NCBI RefSeq assembly: GCF_014805625.2
Contig: NW_023998415.1
Location: forward strand, 24,906,727-24,970,726
Reading direction: 5' to 3'
DNA length: 64,000 nucleotides
From: Glossina fuscipes
Lineage: Eukaryota > Arthropoda > Insecta > Diptera > Glossinidae
Under the pieces are notes generated by a model. It ran no database searches, was not told where the DNA came from, and was given only the letters and a program-made list of their open reading frames with translations. How positions within the stretch are numbered: position 1 is the stretch's first letter; the number at the start of each line of letters is the position of its first letter. Position numbers and translations under genes: made by a program. Positions 1-12,345 of this stretch are shown piece by piece.

Positions 1-834
1 AAGTGCATGTATTGTCTATGCATGTTTAAGCATCATTTTAAAGATCAAAGGGTCCGCACAGGAGCAATCACGCATAGGCAGGCAGCTCAAAACGAGAGCT
101 AGACAGATAGACAAACAAAACTGTTGAACAAGAAAGTGTTTCGAAATTTTACTCTCAAGTCAGGAATGAACGGGTTGAGGATAAAATGTCCTAGGAGCGA
201 ACAAGGCGATAGCGGAATAGATTTACGTAAAGTTGTTAGATTCATTAGGCAGCAGCGCGTCTTATTATCACTTCGTATAGATAGCTAGCCGAACGAAGAA
301 AACGACGAACCATAGGACGAAATACGAATTTTATGCTATTAATTGCGAGTAGACCGATCGAGAATTTAATACTCATGGATAGGAATATTTGATATGATCT
401 TTGACTCGTAATGTCAATTAGCACGAAGAACATCAGACGATCATTATATCAAGTACACATTAAAACTGTTGACACAAATTATTACTTGTATCCTTATGAT
501 TAGAAAAAGCTTACATATAACACCCAGGAAAGCTTGGAAAATATGCATGTATTTATATGCTCAAAGTGTTTCAGACTTTATCGCTGTATTAATAAATATT
601 TTTTTTTCGTTTTCATAAATTAGATAAGGTTCGTCTCCTTAAGCATAGTTTCAAGGAAAATAGCACTGTTTCCATTTTATGTAATGTCCATGAATACACC
701 TACGAAGGGCCACAGTTCAATTTGTCCTTATCTGAACAAAACTTGTGAGATCAGATACGGATTATATTTATCGCTACTAGTTTATATAATAAAACACTTA
801 AAGTTACATCAGGTTTGTTCTCATATAAGTTGTA

Positions 835-865
<31 letters not shown>

Positions 866-868
866 CAA
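835..868. repeat. (CAAT)n microsatellite
   Basis: Tandem TCAA/CAAT units run for about eight copies and then degrade to CAAA. Confidence 0.9.
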
Positions 869-1789
869 ACAATTTATTTATAAATAAAGTTAAAAGTAGG
901 ATTTCGTAAAAATCTTTTCTAAATATCTGCATAAAACCAAAAAGTGTTTGAAAGCCCGTTTCGCTTTTTCATATTTCCTTACTTTCAGTGTGCAAGCACA
1001 CGTTGAGCATAATTTTATTTCAAGTTTTTATAGCTTGAGGGCCCTCTACGATGTACAAAAACCAAAAGCTTATATATATTTAAGTGTTGTTTTCATAAAA
1101 TTAATAAAGATTCAAAAGCTGTTAAAGGGATGGCATACAGTGCAGAGAGATGCAGCGGGCTCTGCTTACAAAAGAGCAATCGCTTAGAAAATTACAATTT
1201 TTCATTAAGGCATTCGCGAGCGATTAACAAGGTTGCAGAGATATTAACAAGTATCATAAAGCAGTGGAAAATCACATTCTATACCAAGTAAAAAGACTAT
1301 AAAGCTTCATAATAGTAAAAGGATTAAAGGACCTTTCACCAACAGGCGTAGGCTTTGCGATAAATGGTTTCGTTCTGTTAGACTTAACGTCGTATGCATT
1401 GAAAACAAACTCAAAGTCATTCAATATGCTTTAGTAACGCATTCATTTATTGTAACGGTCGAGTCGATAGCCTCTGTAAAAAAGAATGGACCAACTACAT
1501 CACCAATTGAGAAATAGCGCATATTGGGTTTCAATGAAAATGAGTCTCAACACTCACGAGACTCAAAACTTCATGTTTTTTTTTATGGAGTTCCACTATC
1601 CAATCAGCAATCGTTGGCGTATGTGTTGAACATGTGCAGCTTAGTATGCAAAGTGAAAACTGAAATTTATACCAACATTATAAAAAGGTATAAAGATCAA
1701 CGTATGTCGGCTTTAATTATATTTTTAACATGAAGGGCAGACATTACCCTTTTCGCCTTTTCATTTTCAGATCAATCAGAATTTGCTGC

Positions 1790-1992
1790 AAGATCCCTTA
1801 GAATCCGCATGAGTGGCCGCAAGTAGAGAATCCCGGCTAGTACCTCAACGGCTGATTGTGGGTCCGAATCCCAACTGCGGTAGCGTTTTTAGTAAAGCCG
1901 ATAGCCTTAGATGCATGCTAGTGCTTTAAACCTTTAGACTTGGAATTTATTTCACTGATTAAATTACTTATAATGATACTAATAATAAATAT
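1790..1992 (+). mobile_element. tRNA-derived SINE-like element, copy 1
   Basis: A B-box-like motif (GGTCCGAATCCC, 1861-1872, one base off the consensus GWTCRANNC) lies about 50 bases after an A-box-like GTGGCCGCAAG (1813-1823). It is followed by GCGGTAGCGTTTTTAGTAAAGCC and then by a tail, AGCCGATAGCCTT..GCTAGTGCTTT..GGAATTTATTTC, that ends in AAT-rich sequence. The tail matches the 3' end of the LINE fragment near 57.66-57.76 kb and the second copy at 48.7-48.9 kb. The head/tail structure is that of a tRNA-derived SINE mobilised by a partner LINE. The boundaries are approximate and the copy is diverged. Confidence 0.6.
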
Positions 1993-3484
1993 GTCGGGGG
2001 AAACTGGTCTAAACGAAAATTATGTGTCGGCTGTGGTTTATATCGTCCATTATCGAAATTTAAGTGTACAAAATCAGCTCAATTTGATCCATTAGATCAA
2101 GGCTGAAATTGACTACAAAAGCAGCATTTGATTATTATAAACGTTGGATGGATGTAACCTCAAAATTCATCATCCATGTGTTTCGAGATATTCTCCTAAA
2201 CCTATTCAAATGTAATCGATTTCGATATTCTTTATCAGTGGGGGAACAACGGCACTTGGTTATTTTATAAGGTGCATAGGTACAACTGATCTCTCAAGGC
2301 TATTTACAAAGTAAGCCATATGTGGATGTCGTCACAGAAATAGAAGCATCGTTCCAAAAAAAAAATAAAGCATATATTGAATCTCGTGTTGATCGGAAGG
2401 AGCAATATTTCTTTATAACAGCATGGGGGATAGAACATTCTAGGTTAGAGATGCGAACGTTTTCTGAGATGTGTGTTGCTGTATGGACCAGAATTCCTTC
2501 GTAATGAAATACCATGACTGTTAGCTTATCACGCCCATTTTCTATCCCAATTATTGTTGGTAGCATTTCTAAATGATGGCTTTATTTGATTGGAACAAAC
2601 TATAACGCGCCTCGTCAACTAGAGCCGCCATGAATATTCAGCTGCATCGTCGACACTAACGGTTCGCATACTCGGCCTCATGATTATTTCGGCTTCCGAT
2701 ATCGTAACGCTTCCACTATCCTTCACTCATAGATATTTAGCAGCACTATCCATCGGATTAAGCAGGAAAACTATAGTTTCCCTGAAAGGGCTTTTTTTTG
2801 CACAAACTTGCACCTATTCCAAGTTCCAAGGAACTAAGGCCTGTATGCTGTATTATGACAATTTATATAGTTGCTTATAGCATCAAGGTAGCGCTTTCAA
2901 ATGGAGACGCCACAGTACACGCAGTAACTATTAAACATAACCTTAAAATTGATCAATCAGTTTTCAGTAAAGTACAAAAGGGTATACGATTTGCGATGTT
3001 TGATAAAACCGTACTGAGTATATAAAAGAAAAAAAAACTTTTTTCGTACTCATCACCAAAGCATGAAAGGTATATCCAGTTTGTGAAAACGTTCGCAACA
3101 CCCAGAAGAAAGCTTGGGAGTGTGCTGACTGTGCTAACTACTGTCCTCGTCGCATAAATTAAGAAATCGACTTCAAAATTGAAAGTTCTTGTACGCAAAA
3201 TGGTGATCACAATGGGACAAAGAACACGAGCACAATACAACATAAGCTGAGACCATTTCGGTTTTCAAAAGCCACAACAATTCCGTTTTGTGCTCTTTAC
3301 TTATAAACAACGAAGAAAATTTGCAGGTATACTCTATGGTTGACCCTGCAGTATTTGTATAACGATGGAAAAACTCGGCCATGCCTACAAAAAGTTACAA
3401 ATAATTTTTCCACTTTTTTGGTGTTTTCTGCCTCTTCTCTCATAAGAAAATTACTCTGCACGTTCCTCGTCGTGTGTCTAAACG

Positions 3485-3770
3485 TATGTCAATTTTAAAA
3501 TAAATGTGGTGGAGACTACAATTTGGAGGATCCGATTTTTCTTAGACGTAGTATCAGCTGAGTGTCAAATAAAACGACTTGGAGAGTGGAATACGAGAAG
3601 CTAGGCGCGTTAATTTAAAATTAAATATCGCGGATGTTACAAAGTGGTCGATTAAATATTTATTCACAATGTCATCCATCAATATGGATATCAAATAAAG
3701 GGACTTGGAGAGTAGGAAGCGACAAGCGGAACTGTGTTGATTCGAAGTAAATATAGCAGGAGTTATGACG
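3485..3770. repeat. About 125-bp tandem repeat, three diverged copies
   Basis: The pattern (T/G)(A/T)AATTTAAAATAAAT..GGNGGANNTTACA occurs at 3491-3520, 3611-3641 and 3737-3768. A second marker, TCAAATAAANNGACTTGGAGAG, occurs at 3565-3586 and 3690-3711. The spacing is 120-126 bases, so this is a short tandem array. I cannot name the family. Confidence 0.65.
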
Positions 3771-4285
3771 GTATACTTTGGATAATAATGATGGCTATAA
3801 GAGACTCGATTGCGGCCAAATATAATCTGCTTACTTGCTTCGAAGGCTTCAAAAGCTATGGCTTGCCAATCGAATATTGATTTTGGTCCCTTGGTTAATT
3901 GAATATCCGCAACTCGTTAACGATTAAAGTGTTTATTAAGAACCTGTTTTATATATGAAAAGCTTTCATATTTTTTCTTTTATGTCCTTATGGTTTCTTG
4001 TTCACACTATTTTCCGCTTTATTCATTAATGATTTATAATTAATAATGAATTTTTTTGATGAATTAATTAATGCTTTCATGGTGGTTTGTTAGCTTGCAT
4101 TACTATCATTATTATTAATAAATATGAATTGAGCTTTGTGCAGGCAGGCCGAAATGAACAAGCATCCCACATTGATTGATATTTATATCAACATAAATCA
4201 CTTAATTATATATTTAATTTAGTTGTTGCATAAATGCTGAGAATTGCTGCCGCTCAGTGCAAGTTGAAAAAACAATCTTACTACA

Positions 4286-4320
4286 TAGGTAGGTAGGTAG
4301 GTAGGTAGGTAGGTAGGTAG
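4286..4320. repeat. (AGGT)n microsatellite
   Basis: Uninterrupted TAGG/AGGT units, about nine copies. Confidence 0.95.
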
Positions 4321-4717
4321 CTGTATAATGTTAAAGCGCAGGTAAACTGCACGCATTAAACACATTCATCCGGTTATATACATATGTAGGTTCATTTCGA
4401 GATCGCTATTCGGAACATTTTAATTCTTTTGGCATGAACAAGCAAACGACCACTTGTGCGATGTAAGTATGTACGCACGTTCAAATCGTGTAAAGGAAGG
4501 ATATGTAAAGGTTGTTGTGTTATTATATTAATTGATGTATTTATGTAATGTACATAACATAACATAGCCTATACATATGTACATGCATGCATAAATGTGT
4601 AATAAAACAAGCACGTACTTATAGCTTACCTCTACGCAGTAAAGGTGCGCGTTAATTGGCCTTTTCTTTACCATTTGATCGTTCAATCATTTATTTATAA
4701 TGAATGCACTTTTATTT

Positions 4718-4796
4718 TTCTCTATCTATCTCCCTCTATCTCTCTCTATCTCTATCTCTCTCTATCTCTCTCCCTATCTATCTATCTCTATCTGTA
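4718..4796. repeat. (TCTA/TCTC)n microsatellite
   Basis: A mixed TCTA and TCTC tetranucleotide tract of about 80 bases, wholly pyrimidine plus A. Confidence 0.9.
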
Positions 4797-6469
4797 GAGA
4801 AAGCCTCTCATAAGGTTGTGTATTAAGCATATTTATAGCTGTTTGCATAAAATATTTCATTTAAACACTAATTGACTTTTAGTTTCATATAAATTGATCG
4901 AGGACTTCAATGTTAGGTGTAAATTAAGTTAAGCGTTACATGGTGTAACCCATTTTGATGAGACAACGTTTGCTAATAAACTTCATATTAAACGTTTATG
5001 AGATAATAACTTTCAATTGCTTACCGTCTCCTTATGCATACATACATGCATGCATATATACTTATGTAAGTATCTTTGACATATACTTATTGGTTGTTTT
5101 TGCATCATTTTCCTTAACTAATGTACAAAGCCATCCAATGCTATTTTCTACTATGCTTGCTTGATTACATCACTCCTTATGGCTATTATTGGTTTCGATT
5201 GTTTGTCTAATCGATTCAAGCTCAGTTGATTTACATAAAATCAATTAACTTGTCTAGTAAATCCCTTCTAGGTTATTTAACGTACACAAAAACAAGATAA
5301 ATTTTAGCTGATTTTCTCTGCTGAATTGCTCTTCGGGCCTTTAAAGTGTAGATAAGAAGTAACTTCTAGTCCGTCTTTTCTCTGAAGTTCGTGTACGAAA
5401 ATTTTTTTTTTAACAAAAAACGAAAATTTTGCAAATCGTAGAACATCCTATAGCGCAAAAATTCCGAACTATGTTATACTCATATGATTATTATTCATTT
5501 TTTCACTTCTTCAATACTTCGATACGAAAGGAGGCTTACATTAAGGAAGAAACCGCTGCATAACAGCGTAAACAAAACAAGCTTCTTTTGAGAATTCTTT
5601 TTAGGAACGAGCCAATAGCGACAGATTCAAAACATTCGAAGAAACTATTAACCCTACACTAACGCATTTAAAAAAAAAATATATAAAATTATTTTCGAAA
5701 GATATCAAAGAAGTAGCTACACCCAGATTCAATGTCGCGAGATATCTTTAAATTAACCCGCTCTCCAGACAATTTTGAAATTTGAAAATTTCATATTCTT
5801 GTGATCGGAGAGCATTTGAATGAAAAATTTCCATTTTCTCGCCAAAGCAAAGGCAATCTTTTGTTAATAAGATAGGTAAAAACAGTATAATGGGCCACGG
5901 TGTTCCATTCAATATCGCAGACCATTCTATTATCTAGTTCTTCATATAATGATTATGCAAAATAAGACGTCACATGGCAAGTGGTCGAAAAAGTGGTCCG
6001 ACTCGAATCGTTTTCAAAAGCGTGTATGCTTGCGTTAAATCAGGTCGAAGAAGCAAAACGCTAAAAAATAATGAGCAGTACGCTAAACACAAAAAAAGAT
6101 AAAAAGGACAAACAAGCTCACATCATACATACATGAAAAGCGGGATTATCTCAAGTCCTTCTAGATATTGCATACACGCGCTAGAACTTAATATAGCCTT
6201 TTACCGCAGGATGTATAAACAGCTTAGGTTAATTAATCGAAAATCCACTATATATTCCTTTCGAGAATGTTCCTTGAAAGATGTCATATAAAAGTGACGA
6301 GAAAAGGGTGAAGATTGTAAAAATATTTGCATGATCTCCTTTGCTGTTTTTTAAATGCGTTCGTTACAATCATAGCGTTTTATTGCAAAGCATTTGCTAT
6401 CTTCTTTTTTTTTCATTCGCCAACAATCCCCGTATGGTGTTCAAATGTTTTTCCTTTCTCCCTTTGCTC

Positions 6470-6610
6470 GAGAATTTCATGCCGGAGACAGAAAAGCATG
6501 TTTTACCCTTTACGTGTTTCGAAATGGAAGCGAAAACGGTTTGGCTGTAGCCAAACTTAACTTCTTAGCAGAAGCCTTGAAAGATCTTAAATCGTCATCA
6601 ATCACAAGTC
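6470..6610 (+). repeat. Dispersed coding-like repeat fragment, copy 1
   Basis: One frame reads ..GDRKACFTLYVFRNGSENG.. and then NFLAEALKDLKSSS. A diverged copy on the minus strand near 28.23-28.50 kb encodes [13 protein letters not shown].. and [14 protein letters not shown]. The resemblance at both DNA and protein level marks this as a remnant of one dispersed element. I do not recognise the protein family, and the frame is short and probably broken. Confidence 0.5.
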
Positions 6611-9600
6611 CGCTCAAAGATCTTAAGTTACAAAAGATATATTTATATCCTAGAGCACTTGTGGTACAGGGTATGCAAAGTTCGTGCGAACATATGTAAC
6701 ACGCCGAAGGGCTTAAGATAGTCCCACTTTTTCTTATACTAACTGATTCAGAAACATTCCTTGAAGCGATGTAAGCCCTTTTGCTTGTCCGTCCTTCCGT
6801 ATGATGTCCACTCATTTGTGTTTTGTTTTCAAGCTACAGATCACAAGACATTTTAGAGACATTTGGATGTACTTTGACTCAAGAACGAACTATTGAAAAT
6901 GGTTTGGATCAGTACACTTTTTCGACATCTCTCCATACAACGCTGCAGTCAAAAAAAGTGGTTATATGGAAAAAAAATTGCAATTTTTAAGACTTTCCGA
7001 CAAAAACGGCTAAGCCACAGTATTTCGGCATTGTAAATTGGTGTGAAAACTTTGGACCAGTTGAAGCAATTTTTTTGAAGCCGCTCTTATATAACCCTTT
7101 CTACGAAAACGGAATCTTTATGTGGTAAAAAGGTAAAATTTTTAATATGTCATCGTTCATAATACTAAATTGACAAGGAAATCAAACTTATCGAATTTGA
7201 ATCACGTAAGTCAATGTTTGAATACCAATGTTTGAATTCTTAGAAGAAGTGAACCCTTATGTGCAAGAAAGGCGGCTTTATAATGAAAATTTGCTCAAGA
7301 TAGTAATTTGACGTAAAAATTAAGCGGACAAAATTTGATCTACACGGGACCCAATTCTATATAATATTTCCATTAAATAGTAAGACCTGCAGAGAAAGAT
7401 TTCAATTTTATAATTTTATGATGAAAATTGGTTCATAATAGCAAATTATCAGAAAAAATTAACACCGGGGAATTTGGACCAGATAGGTATATTTTTTATA
7501 TCCCAGCATATATAAGAGTTATCATGAGAAGCAAGCTCTTAAATGAAAGGAAAGCATAATTTCTAATTTTCCATGGCCGAAATTGAAAAATAGTAGAGCT
7601 TTTGGAAAATAAATGAAGCTTGCAAAATTTGAATCAAGCCATATGATGTTTCGGACACCCTCCAATATGCGGGCTTTCAAGCAATGTGTGTCTTTGCATG
7701 AAAATAGTGAATAAATCTACTAGGCGAAAGGCATTTCATGATCAGTCTTGCCCGACAATGATGTTCTTACTTGTTGTCTTTGGAAATGTTTATAAGCGAA
7801 TATCAATAAATATATCGTAACGACATCTGAAAGGATACTGAAGGAGAAGTTAGACGTCACCAACTGCCCAGCTGATATTCATTTGACCCAGGCACTGTTT
7901 ACTGAGGAAGAGTTTCTCCCATGTAATGATTTTTGCTCCACATATTCTAAAGGGTTTAAAGCATCCGTTAAGCTATTAAGAACAAACTTTTTTCTCCTGA
8001 AAAATTGCCAATGGTTTAGCTCCTTAAGGCAAGAATAATTTTATATAAACGGTGATGATTAGAATTCGAACATTGCGAATAATAAGTAAACTGAAAAAAA
8101 TGCATTTAGCATAATTAGATCGAATGAATATTTATCCGCTTACAGTGCTTCTTCGATTTGATTTAGAATAGTTTGGGATGAAACTGGCTAAATGTTCAGC
8201 GAAACATTGCATATTTTTGGTTTCATTTCCGAAGCAAATATTGAAGTTTCTTCGATAATTTATTTATGTATAAGTGTTTTTGTTCTCTTCATTCATGTGT
8301 GATCTTGCGTTTTATTAATCCGTGTTATTCCGAAATTTGTTCGCATTTCATTCAAGAACTTCTACTGACTATTTGGCTTATAGAGATCCATAAGGCAGGT
8401 CAGCTGCAACTGCGCCCATATACACTGTAAAGTCTTGGGTAAATCTTACTGTATTTCCTATAAAATTACACTCACATAACCGGAAACCTCAAATACTTTT
8501 TTTGCCTACAGATTAAATCCCGATGGCAAGAACACTTTTTCCGAGAACAAGCGGTAAAATTAATACAAATATAAAATCCCTCATAATACCATTTAAAATA
8601 TCTCTACTGTCGACCGCTTGATACATGGATTTTTACTTTTCCTTTCAAGGTGAGTTTCGGAGTTTACCTTCCCAACTTCATGGGGCAATAATGGTTTCCA
8701 TCAAAAGCAGTGCTAAAACGCAATGTATGGAAGACCATAAAGATTCGTCCCTCATAGTCCCCAATAAACACTTCATTTCTTACACTTTTGTGTGTCTTAT
8801 AACCGCGCATGATTTCGTTGATCAATTCGAATTTTTTCACAAGACCCATTTACTTATTGAAACGTCTATCGTACGCTACGGACAAACGATAAATTCTAAA
8901 ATAACATACAAACGCGTTGCAACAAACGACAAGTCGCCTATTATAACCTAAAAAGAGGCGAATTTATGAAAAATTACTGCAATCTATGATTTGTTCAATG
9001 TTTCATTTAACTTCAACACCATTTGATGCTTGTGACGCTGAAATAATTTACTTTTCATACGACATTAAGCAATGAACAATTTTTACTTACTTTTCTTAAA
9101 ATAATTGGTTCGTCGGTATTAATAGCAAATTGTCAGTTGTACTGTCAGTTTCTGGCTCTTTAATAAACTACCACAAATCCATATTTTTATGGTAAATATA
9201 CGCTGTGAAATATGTCATTGTGAACTTCGTTTCTTTTGTTAGTAAAATGAGGGGAATTTATGAGAAAATTTGCATAAGATGTGATATCGTCAAAATCTAA
9301 TATATTAAGTTGAGCATCATTTGGTTTTTGCGGCAAAAGGCTCTGTTGCTTTTCTTGGGGCATTAGTAATTCATCTTAACATAATGAGCTCACAAAGGTT
9401 GGGATGACTTTATCGACTACACGCACATACTTCAGTTAATTTTAATGTGTAGCGTCGTTCAAGAAATAAGATGAATTTTTATTCGCGCCTCCCGTTGTTA
9501 TCTTTATATCACTGACTTGTATCACTTTATTAGGTTTACATGATTTTATGACCATCATTAATATCTGACAGAAGTTTTATGTTATTTCATGTGTTAACTT

Positions 9601-10200
9601 ATAACTAAGAGTATCTTTCGTGGTGTACTCTTCTAAGCAGACAGTGAACTCTGTTCAATGATTTCTATTAACTTAAAAGTTGCATTTTATGTGAAACTGT
9701 CCCATACCTTAAATATGCATTAAATTCACGTTTATATCTCTGAATTAGCCGGCTGATCGTGGAGGGAAACATTTAACTGGGTTGAATCAATTTGACCGCC
9801 CGTAGATGCCTAATGATGGATTTTCTTGCGATGAACGGATTGTTTAGCGGAGCTTAAAAGAATAAATTCCAATTTATGGAGAATCAATTTATTGTCACAC
9901 TGTCCTTGTGCGAGAATTTTTATCGATATATTGTGTTTAATTTTAGGAATCACATGATCTCAAACGATATCTTAGTGCTTCAGTAGTGCGCAATTTGTAC
10001 CGACACTTTAAAAAAGGCCCCATCAACATTTGTCAAACTTTTATATAAAGCTTAGTAACATGTATGAAGGAAGAAGAGAGCAGAAGAAAATCGATAAAGT
10101 GATATGAACGGCGAGCGGATCTGGATTAACTTTGCCAGACGGCGAGCCTTTAATCGATTTTAATGCAAGTCCACCCTATTCCATCCATCATTTATCAATC

Positions 10201-10234
10201 TCTCTTCCTTTCTCTTTCTCTTTCTCTTTCTTTT
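10201..10234. repeat. (CTTTCT)n polypyrimidine tract
   Basis: CTCTTCC followed by repeated TTTCTC units. Confidence 0.85.
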
Positions 10235-12305
10235 AGCAGAGCCTCAAAAAAGAAGAGGACCAAAGCTTTAATAAGATAATTGTCAAAAGTGTTAACCTTT
10301 TGAAATGCCTGTCATTGCAGCAAATGGAAGGATGGATGGACAAGTTTAGATAAGTTTTACAAATACATTTTGGGGAATCTTCGAAAAGAATGTCACTTCG
10401 TTTTTAATACATTCTTCAATACTTTATCGAATTCTGGCCATGTGATCAAGACAATTTTTGTATTCGCTTCTAATACAAATCTTAAATGTTAGTATACTTC
10501 AAGCCCTTGGTATATATTTGCGCTCTTACGCATTCAGTTAGATGTAATTTTAAAAATGTTATAAAATGCCGTAATCGGCGGTCACTCACCTTCTAATAAT
10601 TTTATTCAAGCGTTCTGAGCGCATCGATTTTACGTGAAATCTCTATTAGTGTCTCTATGCTTTAACATATCATAATTAAGTTTAAGTATTAGATTTGACT
10701 CCGATTTTTTCACTTTCTATAATTTAACTTTATTTATTTATTTTTTTTTTTTTTTTAATTTTTCCAAAATTTTAATTTCTTATTTTATCTTCGCTGTCTC
10801 GAAAAAATTATTTTTTTCAAGCAATTTTTCGAATCGCAAGTGTTCGCAAAGTGTATAACTATCGGGAAACCTTATGACGGAAGCAGAGACACACCTATGT
10901 TAAAAAACAACAACAAAAAATATATATATATGCGATTTGAATCAATCTGAGAACGGATCAGAATTTGATTTAGATCAGTAAATAAATAGATAAATAAATA
11001 TAAGAAAATATAAGACGATTGAAAAAATCGTATACGCTAACTAAAATTAAAGGGTTTTGTACGTTTTAGAACAATTTGGCAAATACTTTTTTTGCGATCA
11101 ACCAGAGATATTAGTATTCAATAGTACAATTTATGGTTTGTAGTTTGTTTGTTTTCCTTTTCTATTAACATAAATAATAATGTTTATATGTCCCGTTGTG
11201 TATTATGAAAAAAAATAAATAAAAATAAAAAAACAACAACAACAACAACTAATAATTGAATTCATTCATTTATATGGGGGAATGCATTTTCAACTCGTCG
11301 TTGTATCTCGATTACTAAAAAGCAAAACAACATAATCTGAATGCTAATCAAAGTCCTGTCAACACTTGCATATCAACCACTGCGCGATAGTAGCAACAAC
11401 AAACGGCAAGATTAAAGCAAACAATGCCATCAATTCCCAGTGTCTTAAACACTCACGTTCGCAAACAGCATAGACAGACACAAGTGGATCGAAGACGCGT
11501 TTGCCATAATATTCACTGACTGCTATTCACTGACAAATCACCGACATTTTCCTTTTCTTTTTTTTTTCTCTATTTTCTATTTTTATTTTTTATTCATTTG
11601 ATTCGGTTGGGGAAGAGCAGCCTTTTTTTTTTTAGTCGCGATTATTTGATGTTTGACATTGGCGTTATGTTTCGCCATTTATTTAACCTGTTAAGAATTT
11701 TTAAACGTGTCTTTTCAGTTAAGCCTGAATAATAGCTACGTTTGATTGCTGGACCAGAGCTGGAGGCCCGTCTACCGGTTTCAAAGACTAAACAACAACT
11801 GACACAACATGAATTGTCTTACTGATATCAAAGTTTCATACAGCAAGGATTTCTGCAACATAACAGACAGATACACACATATGTATAATACCTCTACTTC
11901 CTCTACGTTATGCTCGCAAACGTTATCCCTTCTATAACAGTCAGGCAAATGTTATTAAAAGCAGTACGGTTTTCAAATAATTATACTATAATAGCGTAAG
12001 CAATTCATTCCTTGATTTTTATTTATGTTATGAAAATTGTAAAAAATAAGAAAAATTTGTTTTGCAATTTTTGCATATCTTTTGCGACCATCTTTGCAAA
12101 GATTTTAACAAAATATCACTTACTTTCTATACAAAATATGTGATGTGCTGTGATAGCTTTTCCTTGTACATGCGCTTTTTCGCAGTCACTTTACTTTGCT
12201 CTCTTACTATTCTCTTAGAGACGATAATTTATATTATAACTTAAACAACTTGTTGTTATTTTAACAATTTCTCTCTATAATGTTTTGTGTATAAAAAAAC
12301 AATAT

Positions 12306-12307
12306 AC

Positions 12308-12345
<38 letters not shown>
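12306..12345. repeat. (TA)n microsatellite
   Basis: A TA run interrupted once by CA. Confidence 0.9.

Noticed and set aside
4286..4320. (AGGT)n as telomere-like repeat
   Set aside because: Nine units of a simple tetranucleotide; flies lack such telomere repeats, and it is an ordinary microsatellite.
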